A stretch of 64,000 nucleotides of DNA from Wuchereria bancrofti (taxonomy: Eukaryota > Nematoda > Chromadorea > Rhabditida > Onchocercidae): the NCBI GenBank assembly GCA_005281725.1, contig SSBO01000009.1, positions 9,821,755 through 9,885,754 of the forward strand, given 5' to 3'. Within the stretch, counting starts at the first letter, position 1; every line of letters starts with the position of its first letter. The position numbers and the translations under genes were made by a program. Under the pieces are notes generated by a model. It was not told where the DNA came from and did not search any database. It saw only the letters and a list, made by a program, of their open reading frames with translations. This document shows positions 52,831 to 64,000 of the stretch, in pieces.

Positions 52831-54873
52831 TATTTTCGATGTATTTTAATGTCCATGTTGTTATAGAAATTATTGTTATTGTTATCGAAAAGATATCATT
52901 TACTTGATAGACAAGTAACCAATATTTGATGAATATGATATTAAATGAAGATGTTTAACTTTATGCAATATTTGCTAATTAAAAAAATTAATTAATAAAC
53001 AAATGAATATATTAAAATTTATTAATTGATAGGAAATTATTAGAACTATTAAAGTAAACAGTAATGTATAAATAATTTTATCTGATAATAAGGTAACAAA
53101 ACAACGTAAAAAATTTAATCATTCAAAATTTTCCATGTTATTTTGGATATTTTCATGTTAAAAAAAGAAAATAATTTAATGTATATCTTTAAAAAAATAA
53201 TTTAACATTGTTAATATATATCTTAAAAAAAAATTTAATATATATCTTAAAAAAAAAAAAAAATTAACGTATATCTTAATTTAATATATATCTTTAAAAA
53301 AATAATTTCACATTGTTAAATCAACACGAAATAGATTGATTGTAATGTATAAACTGTGAAATAATTATATTTTGAAAATGAAACTAAAGTAAATTTAAAT
53401 AAAAAAAAAAGAAAGATTAGTAAATTTGCATAGACAATAAACATTTTATGTTAATGTTATATCCTTATCGTTAACAGATCACAGCAAATAAAATAACTAA
53501 ATAAATAAAAGTAAAAAAAAAAAGGATTCTTTAAGAAGATTTGAAATTTAAATGTTTACTTTGACCATTTGATTTTGTCTCTCTCTCTCTCTTTTTTTTT
53601 TTTAATTTTTGTGTTTTCAGAATATTTCAACGAAATATATGACAATGTGAGTTGACACATCAAACATATTGAAAATGTTATCATCCTATGTAATTTTTAA
53701 TTTTCAAAATGAATAATCCATCAATATAAATCATTTTAGATTATCTGATAATTTGCAAACATTAACAGAATATTACTGTCATTTTCTATTTATTAAAAAA
53801 AAAAAGAAGAAAATGAATAAATAAATTTAACTGCATCAATACTTAATTAATTTATGCAAATGAATAATGAATAAATTGATTAAGTAATTTAATTAGACAA
53901 AATTAAAACATAATTTTTTAAGATAGGATTTTAGCTTGTTATTTATATAAGTAAGAGTAAATCAAATAATTGCTAATTTTTTTTTAAAAAAAAAACAAAG
54001 AAAAAGAAGAAAGAACGAAAAACGAAAACTATGAATAATAATATGTTACAAATTTTATTTCAAAATTTTAAAATTTGAAAATAAATGCACAATTTTATTG
54101 TTGGTTTTAAAATAATTCATAACACTTTATCAATTTTTTTTTTCACTTTTTTTATGTTATTGATTTGATTATTAATACCATAAATATACAGTTGTATAGG
54201 CATAATGGTAGCAAAATTTTTATGATAGCAAATTGTGAAAATAAAAATAAAAAATAAAAAAGAAAAAAAAACTTCAAAATGTTAAAATTAATTATGAATA
54301 ATGCAATTAATTCCTAGGGTAAATTAACTGACATTTAAATATGTTGAAATGCTGAAATTAACCAAAAATTATATACAAATGTATAATTTTTAAAAATTTA
54401 ACACACTGTTTCTAATTTGTTTTATTTTTCGTTTTTTTTTTTTTATTTTTTGGTAGGATTTTTTGATTAATTTTTAAGTGAGGGAAGAGAGAGGTACAAA
54501 TTTAATGCAATTAATTTGCTGGGAAATAATTACACTTGTCAATAGGTATTATAAAATTTCATAATATTCTGGAAATGAGGAATTTTATATATCATTTGGC
54601 AAATAACAAATTACTTTTCAGTAATTTAATTAGTCAAAGAGAAAAAAGTAAGCAATGAAATATAAAATTAATTCATAAACATTTCAAAATTACAATCATT
54701 CAAAAATATGCCTTATTGAAAATCTTATCTTTGGTACTTAAATTAAGTGAACATTTCGAGTAATAAATTTCAGATAACAATGAAGCAAAAGAAAAAAAAA
54801 AAGTAAAAAAAAAAACAGGAAATGAGGAAACTCGAATAATTACTAAATTATTAATTATAAATATAATAATTAA

Positions 54874-57800
54874 TTATTGAAATGCATCATTTCTTGCACC
54901 ATTTCCAATTTTCACTTCATTGCCATTAAATTTTGCACTCGAATAATCATATTTTGAATAGTGACCTGAAAAAAAAAATTTGAAAAAAAGAAAATGTCGT
55001 TGCTTCAAATTTATTATTATTTTCTTTTTTGTAAATATAAAAACAAAAACAAACCTAATATTTCATTTAAAAATAATAAATTAGTTAAAAAATAAAAATG
55101 AAAAAAATCAATTTTCTATAAAATTATCAAAAAATCAGTATGAATGATCAAAAAAAAGAAAATATTTTGATTTTTAAAAAAGCATACTTTATATCTTTAT
55201 GTGAAAAAAGAAATTTTAACAAAAAAAAAAAAAGAAAATTTTTAGAAATCTTTCAAACGTATTTGTTAGGATAAACCAAAATGAGTGTAAATTAATTAAA
55301 CTTGTAGACAATTTCATTTAACAAAATTGCAAATATATATTTCCCTACTAAAAAGCACTAAATTCTTATCAATGAATGTTAAACAGCGTTCTTGATAACA
55401 TATTATCACATTAAAGTTTTACTTATTAATTAAATTTGATAAATTAATATATTAATTATTAAGTCTGATAAATTGATTTATTTAATGTTAACACATATAT
55501 GTAATATAAAGCTTACTTTTATTTAATATTAATAAAATAAATTTTTTATTTTTAAAAAAAAGAAAAAAAAAGTATTATGGTAACTTTAATAAAAATAGTG
55601 TAAGAATTAAGAAAAAATTAATTCATATTCTATCAGTTATAATTGATAAAAAATTTTTACAAAAATTTTTTAATTAAAAAAAAAAAGAAAAACTTTATAA
55701 CCTATTTGTTGTAAAAATTTATTTCGATCGTGAACAAACGATATTGCAGCACCAACGAATAATAAAACACTGATAATTAATATAATATTAGGAATGTAAA
55801 ATGCTTTAATTAATGATTGAAAACATGCAGTTGGAGTATCATCTGAGCCTCGTATCCAATCAGATACCTAAAATATTTAATTAAAAATTATTCAAATTAA
55901 TTAAAACTATTATATTCAAATAAATCCTCAATAATTATATCATTAAAGAAGTGAAAAAAAAGGAAAAAAAAAGTGAAGAAATGAAAAATTGAAGAAAATA
56001 AAGTATATAAAAATTGAATTTTTTTTTTAATTAAAAAATAACAATATTACTTCTTAATTATTTAAATTATTACTTACAATTTTTTTTTGTGATTTATAAA
56101 TAAAATGAAATGATGTGTTTTAACTTATTTTTATTTCAATGTCTTTATTTTATTTTATATTTCTATAAATGAAATGATAGTATTTTATTTCATTTCATTT
56201 TCTCACTTACAAATGAAATAATAATATTTTATTTTATTGAATTTATTTATAAACGAAATGATAAAATTTTTTTTTTCAACATAATTTATTATACAAATAA
56301 TTTATTGTAAAAATTAAAATTAATTAAAATAATATAAAAGTAATTCATTCTACCAACCAAGCCAACAATATATGGTCCAGAAGCATCACCAAATAAATGT
56401 GATATAAGAATTTGCCATGAATTTGCAATTGATCGTCGTTGTGGTACAATTATATCCTAAAAAAAAAAAAAAAAATAAATTTAAAAAAAAAAAGTAAATT
56501 TGCGAAAAATTAACTTTGTTTACCAAATTTATTTATATTTTGTTTACTTATTATATTAAATAAAAGTTATGCTTAAAAATTCATTCATTTCCATCCATAT
56601 TTCATTAGTAATATTTTCATTTATTGTCTCGTAACAATAAATTGTAAATGATAATTTTTTTCGATTTATTTTAACTTTTAATAAAAAAAAAGAATTTTTT
56701 TTTCTACATTATTTATTTCTTATTTACGCTTTGTAATTATTCCTAAATAATTTTATTTATTATTTTTCTTCGTGAAAATATTTCAAACAAAAAAAAGGAA
56801 AGGAAAATTAAACTCACAAGAAGCATATCAATAATTATAGCCCAATTTAAGCATAATGATACGACTGCCAAAAAGATAAACACCTGTAAAGGTGAATGAA
56901 ACAAAAATATTTTTAGGCTAATTATGAAAAATATGAAAATATAATTTTACTAAAGATAAATTTTAGGATTTAAAAATTATCATATAGCAAATAACATTAA
57001 TGCAAAATTAATTGAAGGGAAAGAATAGAAAGATAAAAGTGATTGAAGGATCAAAGATTGATTAATTTTATTATAACTAAAGAAAAAAAAAACTATTTTA
57101 ATTCAATGTATTTTAATTCAATCATTGTGAAATTAACCTTTATTTATGCAAATATTTTCTTATACTAAAAATATAAATTGTTTAATTATCATTTAACCAT
57201 CAAATAATAGCTAATATTAATTAATTTAATCTTAATTAACATTCTTACAACTAAACTTATTACCTTTTTTATTAAGAAATTTACAATGCAAATATTTTCT
57301 TATACTAAAACATTCGTAAAACATTGATTTCAAAATAATTAAATAAACAATTAGGTGAAAAATAAAAATTAAAAAAAGACTATTTTAATTCAATGTGTTT
57401 TTAATTCAATCATTGTGAAATTAACCAAATATAAACTGTTTAATTATCATTTGACCATCAAATATAGCTAATATTAATTAATTTAATCTTAATTAACATT
57501 CTTACAACTAAACTTATATACTTTTTTTTTAAGAAATTTACAATGCAAATATTTTCTTATACTAAAACATTCGTAAAACATTGATTTCAAAATAATTAAA
57601 TAAACAATTAGGTGAAAAATAAAAATTATACCCAAGCAAGAGTAATATTTGTGGAGCAAAGATGCAAGCCTATAAATAGAAATGGTATAGCAAATAATGA
57701 TCCAATTGCGCATACCAAAGCATCAGATCGAACTGTTTTAATAGGTTTACAACATAATTTGCCTTGTGACCAAAACTAAATTTTATTAAAAATTTATAGA

Positions 57801-60800
57801 ATTCAAAAACAAACAAACAAACAAACAAACAAACAAAACAAAACAAAAGAAACTGAGAATGGAATCAATTGTTTTGTTAAATTCTAACAAAAACAATCAA
57901 TAAACACTCGATTTTTTCTTTTCTTTTAATTTCAAAATTAAAATAAATTTAAAAAAAAAAAAAACAATGATAATGAATAGGATAAATTGAGAATGTAATA
58001 CTTGATTAGTAATATTTTATGATATAAATTAATTTCAATAATGATAACAATTCGATGATTAAGATTGATCAAATTAATTAATATAAATTTAATACAATGT
58101 AATAATTTAAATTATTTATATAATTTTATAACAAATATTATCTTAAATGTCTAAAATGATTAATGTTATGGAATTGCTGTTAATTTTACAATAATTTGTA
58201 ATCGTATCATCTATCGATCAATTTACTGATCGATCGATTTTTTTTTTCTTAATATTAAATTTTAAAACAAACCTGTGATAACATCGTACCAGCTGAAACA
58301 CCCAAAATACCACCAACTACTGTTATTATGCCAAAACTAAGTGTTATACTGAAATACTGTCAAAATTTTAGTTTCTTTAAAAAAAAAAAAAAAACTTTTC
58401 AATTTATTAAACAAATTTTACATTTCATTTAAATATAATATTGTGAAATTGAATAAATATTATATAATTTATGAGTTAATTTTCTTGAAAAATTTATGCA
58501 AATATAGCATTATTACTTATTAATAATAACAAATTTGTGTCAGATAATTTTTTCAAATGTTAATTTTACAATAATTTGTTAAAAATCAATCGATCGATTT
58601 TTAACAAATGTTATAATAATTCCACATCTTATCAGAATATCTCATTCATATTTATTTAATCAAATCTCATATTATTTTATCAAGGTATCTTATATATAGT
58701 TATTTATCTTTATCTTATAACTATAATTTAACAAATTTTATGATTATATCTTATACTATTTTATCAAAGTATCTTAAATACGCTTATTTATCTCTGCCTT
58801 ATCATCATAATTTATTTTTTTTTTTAAAAATCTATGATTTTTAAAAATTTAATAATTTTTCTCCCTTGTGCTATTATTTATTATATTTGTTATTTTCAAC
58901 TGAATAATTATTTTATTGATATGATTAAAATGGAATCTTTTTTATACATTCTATAATTACATTATTAATTTCAATGGATTTGCAAATGTAAAATAACTTA
59001 AAATGGCGGAAATGGCATTTGATGATAAAAAAACATCGCTTTAGAAGTAATTGAAAGTAATATAAAAGCGCTGTATGATATGATAAGTAACTAAGATTAT
59101 TGTTATTAATTCATCATCATTATTGTATAATTTTGTTAACATTATTGGGCGCTATTGTCTGTGCTGAACTAATCAATAATCAATATTAATTTAACAAAAT
59201 GAATAACAATTATAAAAATTAGGCATTTTAATAATTTCATGAATTAATGAAATACAATTAGTCAAGTTCAATGATAAATGCGTTAACCTTTTGATAAAAA
59301 TATAGCAAAAGTTAAATTTTTTCCCCATAATTTTTTATATATATATCTTTTCAAACAATTAAATAATGTTAAAATTTTCATTTAAGAAACGAAGCAAAAA
59401 AAAGAAAAAATTTTCCAGTTAATAATGAAATTGATCAATTTTTTTATGACAATTCATTAGATACGCCTATCGGATGAATTAACATTCATTGAAGTGTTTC
59501 TTTATTATCATCATTTTTTTTTGATAGTTTCTAGAAAAACTATCAAATTTTCAATTATTTCTTGTACTTTGTACTTTTTACACTTTTTGTACTTTTTACG
59601 CTTCTCATATTTCTCACACTTCTCGTACTTTTCACGTTTCTCATATTTTTAACATTTTTCGTACTTTTCATGCTTTTCGTATTTTTCACACTTCTCGTAC
59701 TTTTCACGTTTCTCATATTTTTAACATTTCTTGTACTTTTTTCACATACTTTTGATGCTTTTCATACTTTCCACACTTTTCGTACTTTTCACGTTTCTCA
59801 TATTTTTAACATTTTTCGTACTTTTCATGCTTTTCGTATTTTTCACACTTCTCGTACTTTTCACGTTTCTCATATTTTTAACATTTTTCGTACTTTTCAT
59901 GCTTTTCGTATTTTTCACACTTCTCGTACTTTTCACGTTTCTCATATTTTTCTTGTACATTTCACGCTTCTCGTCCTTCCTACGTTTGTCCCACATTTTT
60001 TTACACTTCTTCATCTTATCATTAAACTATTATTATATTCAAATAATACTTTGTACTTTTTTTTTTACTTCATTTTCACATCTTTTTTTTTTTTGTTTGT
60101 TTTTTCATACTGCTTTCATAATTAAATAATTTTTAATAGAACAAGTCATTTTAAAAGAAATTTGATAATAATAATAATAAAAATTTCTTTCTCTTTCATA
60201 AACAAATATTTTCATATAACAATTTTTGTTATTTTTGCAAAAAAAAGAGAGAGAGAGAGAAAAAAAAGAAATTTAAAACAAAATTACCTATTTTTTTGTT
60301 CACTGCTAAGTTCACCAGTATTATTCAAATTTTCTCTCATAGCAATAGAATGTTCAACAGCTGCTGGTCCCCACCATGATAATGTCCCAGTTGCAAATAT
60401 TACTGATGTATAAGCAAGTGTCGCATTAACATATGTTGGACTGAAACAAATTAAATTTCATATTTTATTTTTTATTTTATTTTGAAATTAAATTTTATAT
60501 TTTATTTTTTATTTTATTATTTTATAGTTCATATAGGAAATAATTCCTTGGTTGTGTAAGAAATTGCAAAATTGTAATAAAATGATTTAAATTTTAAAAG
60601 TATATCTTAATAAAATTAAATCAATTTGTTTTCTAATACTATGTATAATTTTAGATGCAATATTTAATTGATATATCAATAATAATTTAACTACAATTAT
60701 TTAATACATTTCATATATTCATTAGTACATTCTTCAATAAAGATTTCGAGTTTTATCACAAATTTCAGGTTTTTCTATGTAAAAATTATCCATTATTATT

Positions 60801-63004
60801 AAAATATCATATCATTTAGCAATAAAATTTATAAAATTAATTGCAAAAATGATTTGCGCATTAAATATTGTTTACTATTCTATGAGCAAACTTCTTATGT
60901 GCAAAAGAAAAAAAGTGCCAATATTATATTTGATAAATTTTAAAATCACAATATTATGAAAATATTATGTTTTAAAATTTAAATACTTTAAACAATCTTT
61001 TCAAGAAAGAAAAAAAAAGAAACTAAATTTACATTTTAAAATTTAAATATTTTAAGTATTTTAAGTTTTCAAAAATAAATAAAATAAATTTACATTTTAC
61101 AAATTGCTTTGATATCTTCCCAATATGATGTTCGTTTTATATTATTACTAACAACGCTTTCTGCTTCGCCACGTTTTGGTTCTTTCATAACCAAAATGAT
61201 AAATATAATACATAAAACGCCGAGAAATGGTGTCACTCGAATACCCCATTGCCAACCACCAAGTAATGATGAAATATTCGATGATACAATATAACCCAAA
61301 CCACTGAAATATTTTTAATTAAATTTAATCAACTACAAAAAGTTTTCAAATAAATTATTCGTCTCGTTTTTTTTTTAATAACATATTTTAGCTAATAATA
61401 ACTTTTGATTATGTTCTAGTTTTCAGTCAAATTTTATAATTATCTCTGGTAATTTTCTTATTTTTTTTTTTTGTAAGAAAGATAGATGATTAATTGTTGT
61501 TAAAATAAAATAATTAATTGTCGTTGAAATATTTGAAAATTATTTTGAGAGAAGTTCACTAATCTCGGAGAGATTCGTTAGATGTGATAAGAATATGTGA
61601 GGTAAAACAGGAATGTAATAATAATTTTGCTGAAATAATTAATCAGATTAATTATAATTGATGTATTATGACCAATGATAATAATTTTTCATAATAAGAA
61701 CTTAAATTAATTATGAATTAAAATATCTAAAAGAAATGGCAAATAGTTTACTCATATACATTGTATGAATAATTAACCTTCCAATTGGTATAGCAAAATA
61801 GAAAAACATAATTGCTCGACTGCGTATTGGCATTGAAAATATATCAGCAATTATTGTTGGCGCAATTGTCGCATATGATGCTTCACCAATACCAACAACA
61901 CCTCTTAATAATAAATAACCAAAATAGCAAAAATATTTCACTGCGTATTGGCATTGAAAATATATCAGCAATTATTGTTGGCGCAATTGTCGCATATGAT
62001 GCTTCACCAATACCAACAACACCTCTTAATAATAGAAATAACCAAAATAGCTAAAAATTATTTCTTATTAAAATGGAATAAAATAATTAACTTGAAACAT
62101 TTATTATATATATATATATATAAATAAGCCAAAACACCACAAATTTTAATCAAAAATTAAAAGTTTAAATTAGAATTTGATTTTTTTTTTCATATTTATT
62201 AAAGAACTAACATTGGCAGGTACAAATGATGATGCCATTACTGCAATAATCCAAATTGCTATACCAATAACCATTATCCATTTCCGATTATACCGATCAC
62301 CAAGAAAACCACATAACGGTGCAACTATCATATAAAATATAATAAATACTGTTTGTAATAAACCTGCTCCGGTGTCATCAATCGAGAAAAATGCTTGAAC
62401 TTGTGTCAAAACACCTTAAAATTGGTAGGTTTAAAAAAAAATGATAAAAAATTTATGATTTGTAACATTTATTTTGTATGCATTTTGGAATTTACTTATA
62501 ATATGAATTAAATCTAGAAATTAAAATATTTAATTTGAATTTGGCATGTATCAATGAATTATAACCAATCTAATCTAATTGATAATCTAGTCAGCAGATT
62601 TGAATCAAGCGTTAAATGAGAAAGAAAAAATGAATGGAATAAATGATTAATTTGTTGTTATCAAGAATGTACAATTTATTAAAATATCTTATAATTTTGT
62701 TACTGTAATTCACTACCGTAATTAATTATCATGGTTGTTACAGTACTTCTACAGTAATAGCAAAAATAGCGATTATGATCTTTGTGATTATAAAATTTGA
62801 TTTGTCAAAAAAAAGAAAAAAAAAAGTTAAAATAAAAGTATGGATGAATGTGAAAAAAAATGAAAAACAGTGATAAAAATATTTATTTCAGTCACCTGCA
62901 ACTGTAAATCGATCCATGTAATTAATTAAGTTAATAACAAACAAAAGAATTAAGCAAATATAATCACGTGGTCCATTTTTAATTTTCAACTTTTCGGAAG
63001 ACAT
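54874..63004 (-). CDS. Spinster-type major facilitator transporter (11 exons, 489 aa)
   Basis: Membrane transporter of the Spinster/SPNS branch of the major facilitator superfamily. Known members export lysophospholipids from lysosomes or sphingosine-1-phosphate across the plasma membrane; the substrate here is not determinable. Exons: 63004-62896, 62414-62212, exon 3 in 62050-61778, 61303-61094, 60440-60288, 58348-58273, 57775-57632, 56883-56818, 56456-56358, 55867-55702, 54965-54874. Diagnostic motifs are [10 protein letters not shown] after TM1 (28-37), QTVFIIFYM, the loop 2-3 motif GDRYNRKW (75-82), [17 protein letters not shown] (113-129), [20 protein letters not shown], and VPQRRS with [15 protein letters not shown] near the C terminus. 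As assembled, exon 3 is split across a 121/124-bp tandem duplication. Counting the repeat once gives a 152-nt exon and a continuous frame; as written, neither copy alone works. C. elegans has several paralogues (spin-1 to spin-4), so I give no symbol. Confidence 0.92.
57083..57629. repeat. Tandem duplication in Spinster intron 7
   Basis: Unit 1 at about 57083-57370 and unit 2 at about 57371-57629 share most of their sequence. Unit 2 lacks about 30 bp after the common GTGAAATTAACC. The right edge stops two bases short of the exon 7 donor at 57632. Confidence 0.85.
59565..59995. repeat. 72-bp minisatellite in Spinster intron 5
   Basis: Copies begin at 59615, 59687, 59844 and 59916 (72-bp steps, with one longer 157-bp interval). 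Each is built from roughly 12-bp pyrimidine-rich subunits of the type CTTTTCxxG. Because 72 is a multiple of three, several frames stay open (e.g. a 187-codon frame from 59562), but these are repetitive Phe/Leu or Lys/Ser strings wholly inside intron 58349-60287. Confidence 0.85.
61820..62064 (-). repeat. Tandem duplication inside Spinster exon 3
   Basis: Units 61820-61940 (121 nt) and 61941-62064 (124 nt) are nearly identical. The unit nearer the gene's 5' end (61941-62064) carries the acceptor TTTTTAG and the intact frame starting LFWLF. The other unit has lost the A of that acceptor and two bases in the Leu run, which shifts the frame, but it joins to the true end of the exon and donor at 61778. 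This pattern suggests two overlapping error-bearing contig ends laid side by side rather than two functional exons. Confidence 0.85.
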
Positions 63005-63010
63005 TGAGCT

Positions 63011-63013
63011 GCT
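63011..63013 (-). promoter_or_regulatory. Probable trans-splice acceptor of the Spinster gene
   Basis: TTTTTTACAG on the minus strand, AG at 63013-63012, lies 7 nt before the ATG. No upstream donor exon is evident up to 64000; the role is inferred. Confidence 0.45.
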
Positions 63014-64000
63014 GTAAAAAAGAAAAAACATTTGTAATAATTAAAGATTTTAAGAAGTAAAATAAAAAAAAAAATTATACGAATTTCGAATTTTTGATTC
63101 TTCTTAAATTACATAAATTCCTTCTTAAATTTCACAAAAAAAAAAGTTGATTTTGAATATTCCATTATCAATAATGACATGATAATTAGCACATGAATAA
63201 TTGCATCTCAACAGATTAAGATAATCATTCCAAGAAGGTATGATATATTTGGTCAGGTTGTGATATTTTCATATCTCTTTTAAAATATACAATGCTAATT
63301 AAATAAATTTAATATTATATCAAATTAAAATTATTATTATATTAATTAATGAATTATTAACATTTTATGTTTATTATGTGACAATTATTGATCCCATTGA
63401 TCACTGCAATATTATTTGTTATTCTTTACAATTCATTTATATAAAAACAATTGACAACATCTAATAATTCTTAGTAATTAATTTTAATCAATTATTATTT
63501 GTTGAAATCAATTGATTCATTTCTCCGTAAATATTTGATTTGAATTCAAATAATTGATTCAACTTATGTTAATTTTAGCATTCCTAATTTTCATTTAACT
63601 GATTATTCAGTGATAAGGAAGTGTAAAAATAGGAGATAAATTTAAATATAATAACTTGATAAATGATATAATTTAAAAAATACTTATCAAATATACGTTA
63701 GCACACGTATATATATACTTATCAATCATATGCATATATCAAAATATGCGAATTACACGTACCTGAATAGATTTATCATCAAAACTACATTATTGAATCG
63801 TATTTGTTACAACCGGAAGACAGGATTCAACTACCGGAATGCAAGATTCCATTAACAGAATGCAAAATGTTACTGTGTGAAATATAGCAAAGCAATCTTG
63901 ATGAAACTATATAATTCATGAAAAACTACAATCAGTGATTTGGGTGTAATCTTAAATGTTTAGTAAGCTTACATACGTGTCTACGTCACTACGTCTACGT
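63014..64000. other. Upstream flank of the Spinster gene
   Basis: AT-rich, presumably promoter-containing. Around 63810-63860 there are three imperfect copies of a CGGAAxxCAxGATTC-like segment. The window ends without another gene. Confidence 0.55.

Larger units (their letters stand above)
51256..54873. other. Intergenic DNA between Spinster 3' end and RRP1 5' end
   Basis: AT-rich, with AT and AAT microsatellites and a repeated ATATATCTTAAAAAAA motif at 53175-53300. A GC-richer patch at 52190-52262 follows an acceptor-like T-run plus AG and contains the small hairpin GGCAGT/ACTGCC (52207-52224). An open frame of about 54 codons runs through it but has no recognised homology. Confidence 0.6.

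Noticed and set aside
59562..60129. 187- and 132-codon plus-strand frames and a 90-codon minus-strand Lys/Ser-rich frame
   Set aside because: All are produced by the 72-bp minisatellite and lie inside Spinster intron 5, whose flanking exons splice in frame.
61109..61294. Plus-strand open frame of 61 codons
   Set aside because: Antisense shadow of Spinster exon 4.
61820..61941. Splicing between the two exon 3 copies to bypass the duplication
   Set aside because: A GT in CAGTGAAA and an AG in ATACGCAG could pair, but the join shifts the frame.
61812..62054. 80-codon plus-strand frame with an internal peptide repeat
   Set aside because: Antisense shadow of the duplicated Spinster exon 3.
46635..63004. 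RRP1 and Spinster as one operon on the minus strand
   Set aside because: They are about 4 kb apart; nematode operon spacing is normally a few hundred bases.
1..64000. CRISPR arrays, bacterial operons or prophage
   Set aside because: The genes are intron-rich and eukaryotic, and the repeats are contiguous without unique spacers of constant length.

Overview
The window looks like nuclear DNA of a nematode. Coding exons are short, every intron is GT-AG, and the acceptors are the extended TTTYAG type. All four gene models have a splice-acceptor-like site just upstream of the start codon with no matching donor, as expected for spliced-leader trans-splicing. The sequence is extremely AT-rich and full of homopolymers and microsatellites, and introns run from about 100 bp to 2 kb. 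That fits an AT-rich parasitic lineage, possibly clade III spirurids, but the species cannot be fixed by reading alone. Runs of N and two suspicious local duplications mark it as draft assembly.

Layout: 1-30,475 is a gene-poor desert with microsatellites, minisatellites and one decayed ~90-bp satellite, and no gene I can support. 30,545-36,397 (+) is an eight-exon class A GPCR of the FMRFamide-peptide-receptor type (449 aa). 36,398-41,484 is intergenic, with a gap-flanking duplication, a ~260-bp tandem repeat, two strong hairpins and an unusually GC-rich 82-bp minisatellite. 41,495-45,313 (+) is an eight-exon two-finger C2H2 zinc-finger protein (333 aa). 46,635-50,900 (-) is a nine-exon RRP1/Nop52 ribosome-biogenesis protein (383 aa), possibly with one more upstream coding exon. 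51,256-54,873 is intergenic. 54,874-63,004 (-) is an eleven-exon Spinster-type major facilitator (489 aa), whose third exon is scrambled by a ~121-bp tandem duplication in this assembly.

Each model was built by hand from exon phases; in all four the exon lengths sum to a multiple of three and each splice keeps frame (for the transporter, after counting the duplicated segment once). The genes do not form an operon or pathway: a neuropeptide receptor, a putative DNA-binding protein, a nucleolar rRNA-processing factor and a lysolipid or sphingolipid-type transporter are ordinary neighbours. The zinc-finger gene and RRP1 are convergent, with facing polyadenylation signals about 1.1 kb apart.

I found no CRISPR array, rRNA, recognisable tRNA, transposase or viral gene. 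The items most worth a second look are the disrupted Spinster exon, the GC-rich minisatellite and hairpin block at 40.1-40.9 kb, the ~90-bp decayed satellite at 27.1-27.7 kb, the HRY-type GPCR, its start-stop upstream ORF, and the possible extra RRP1 exon.
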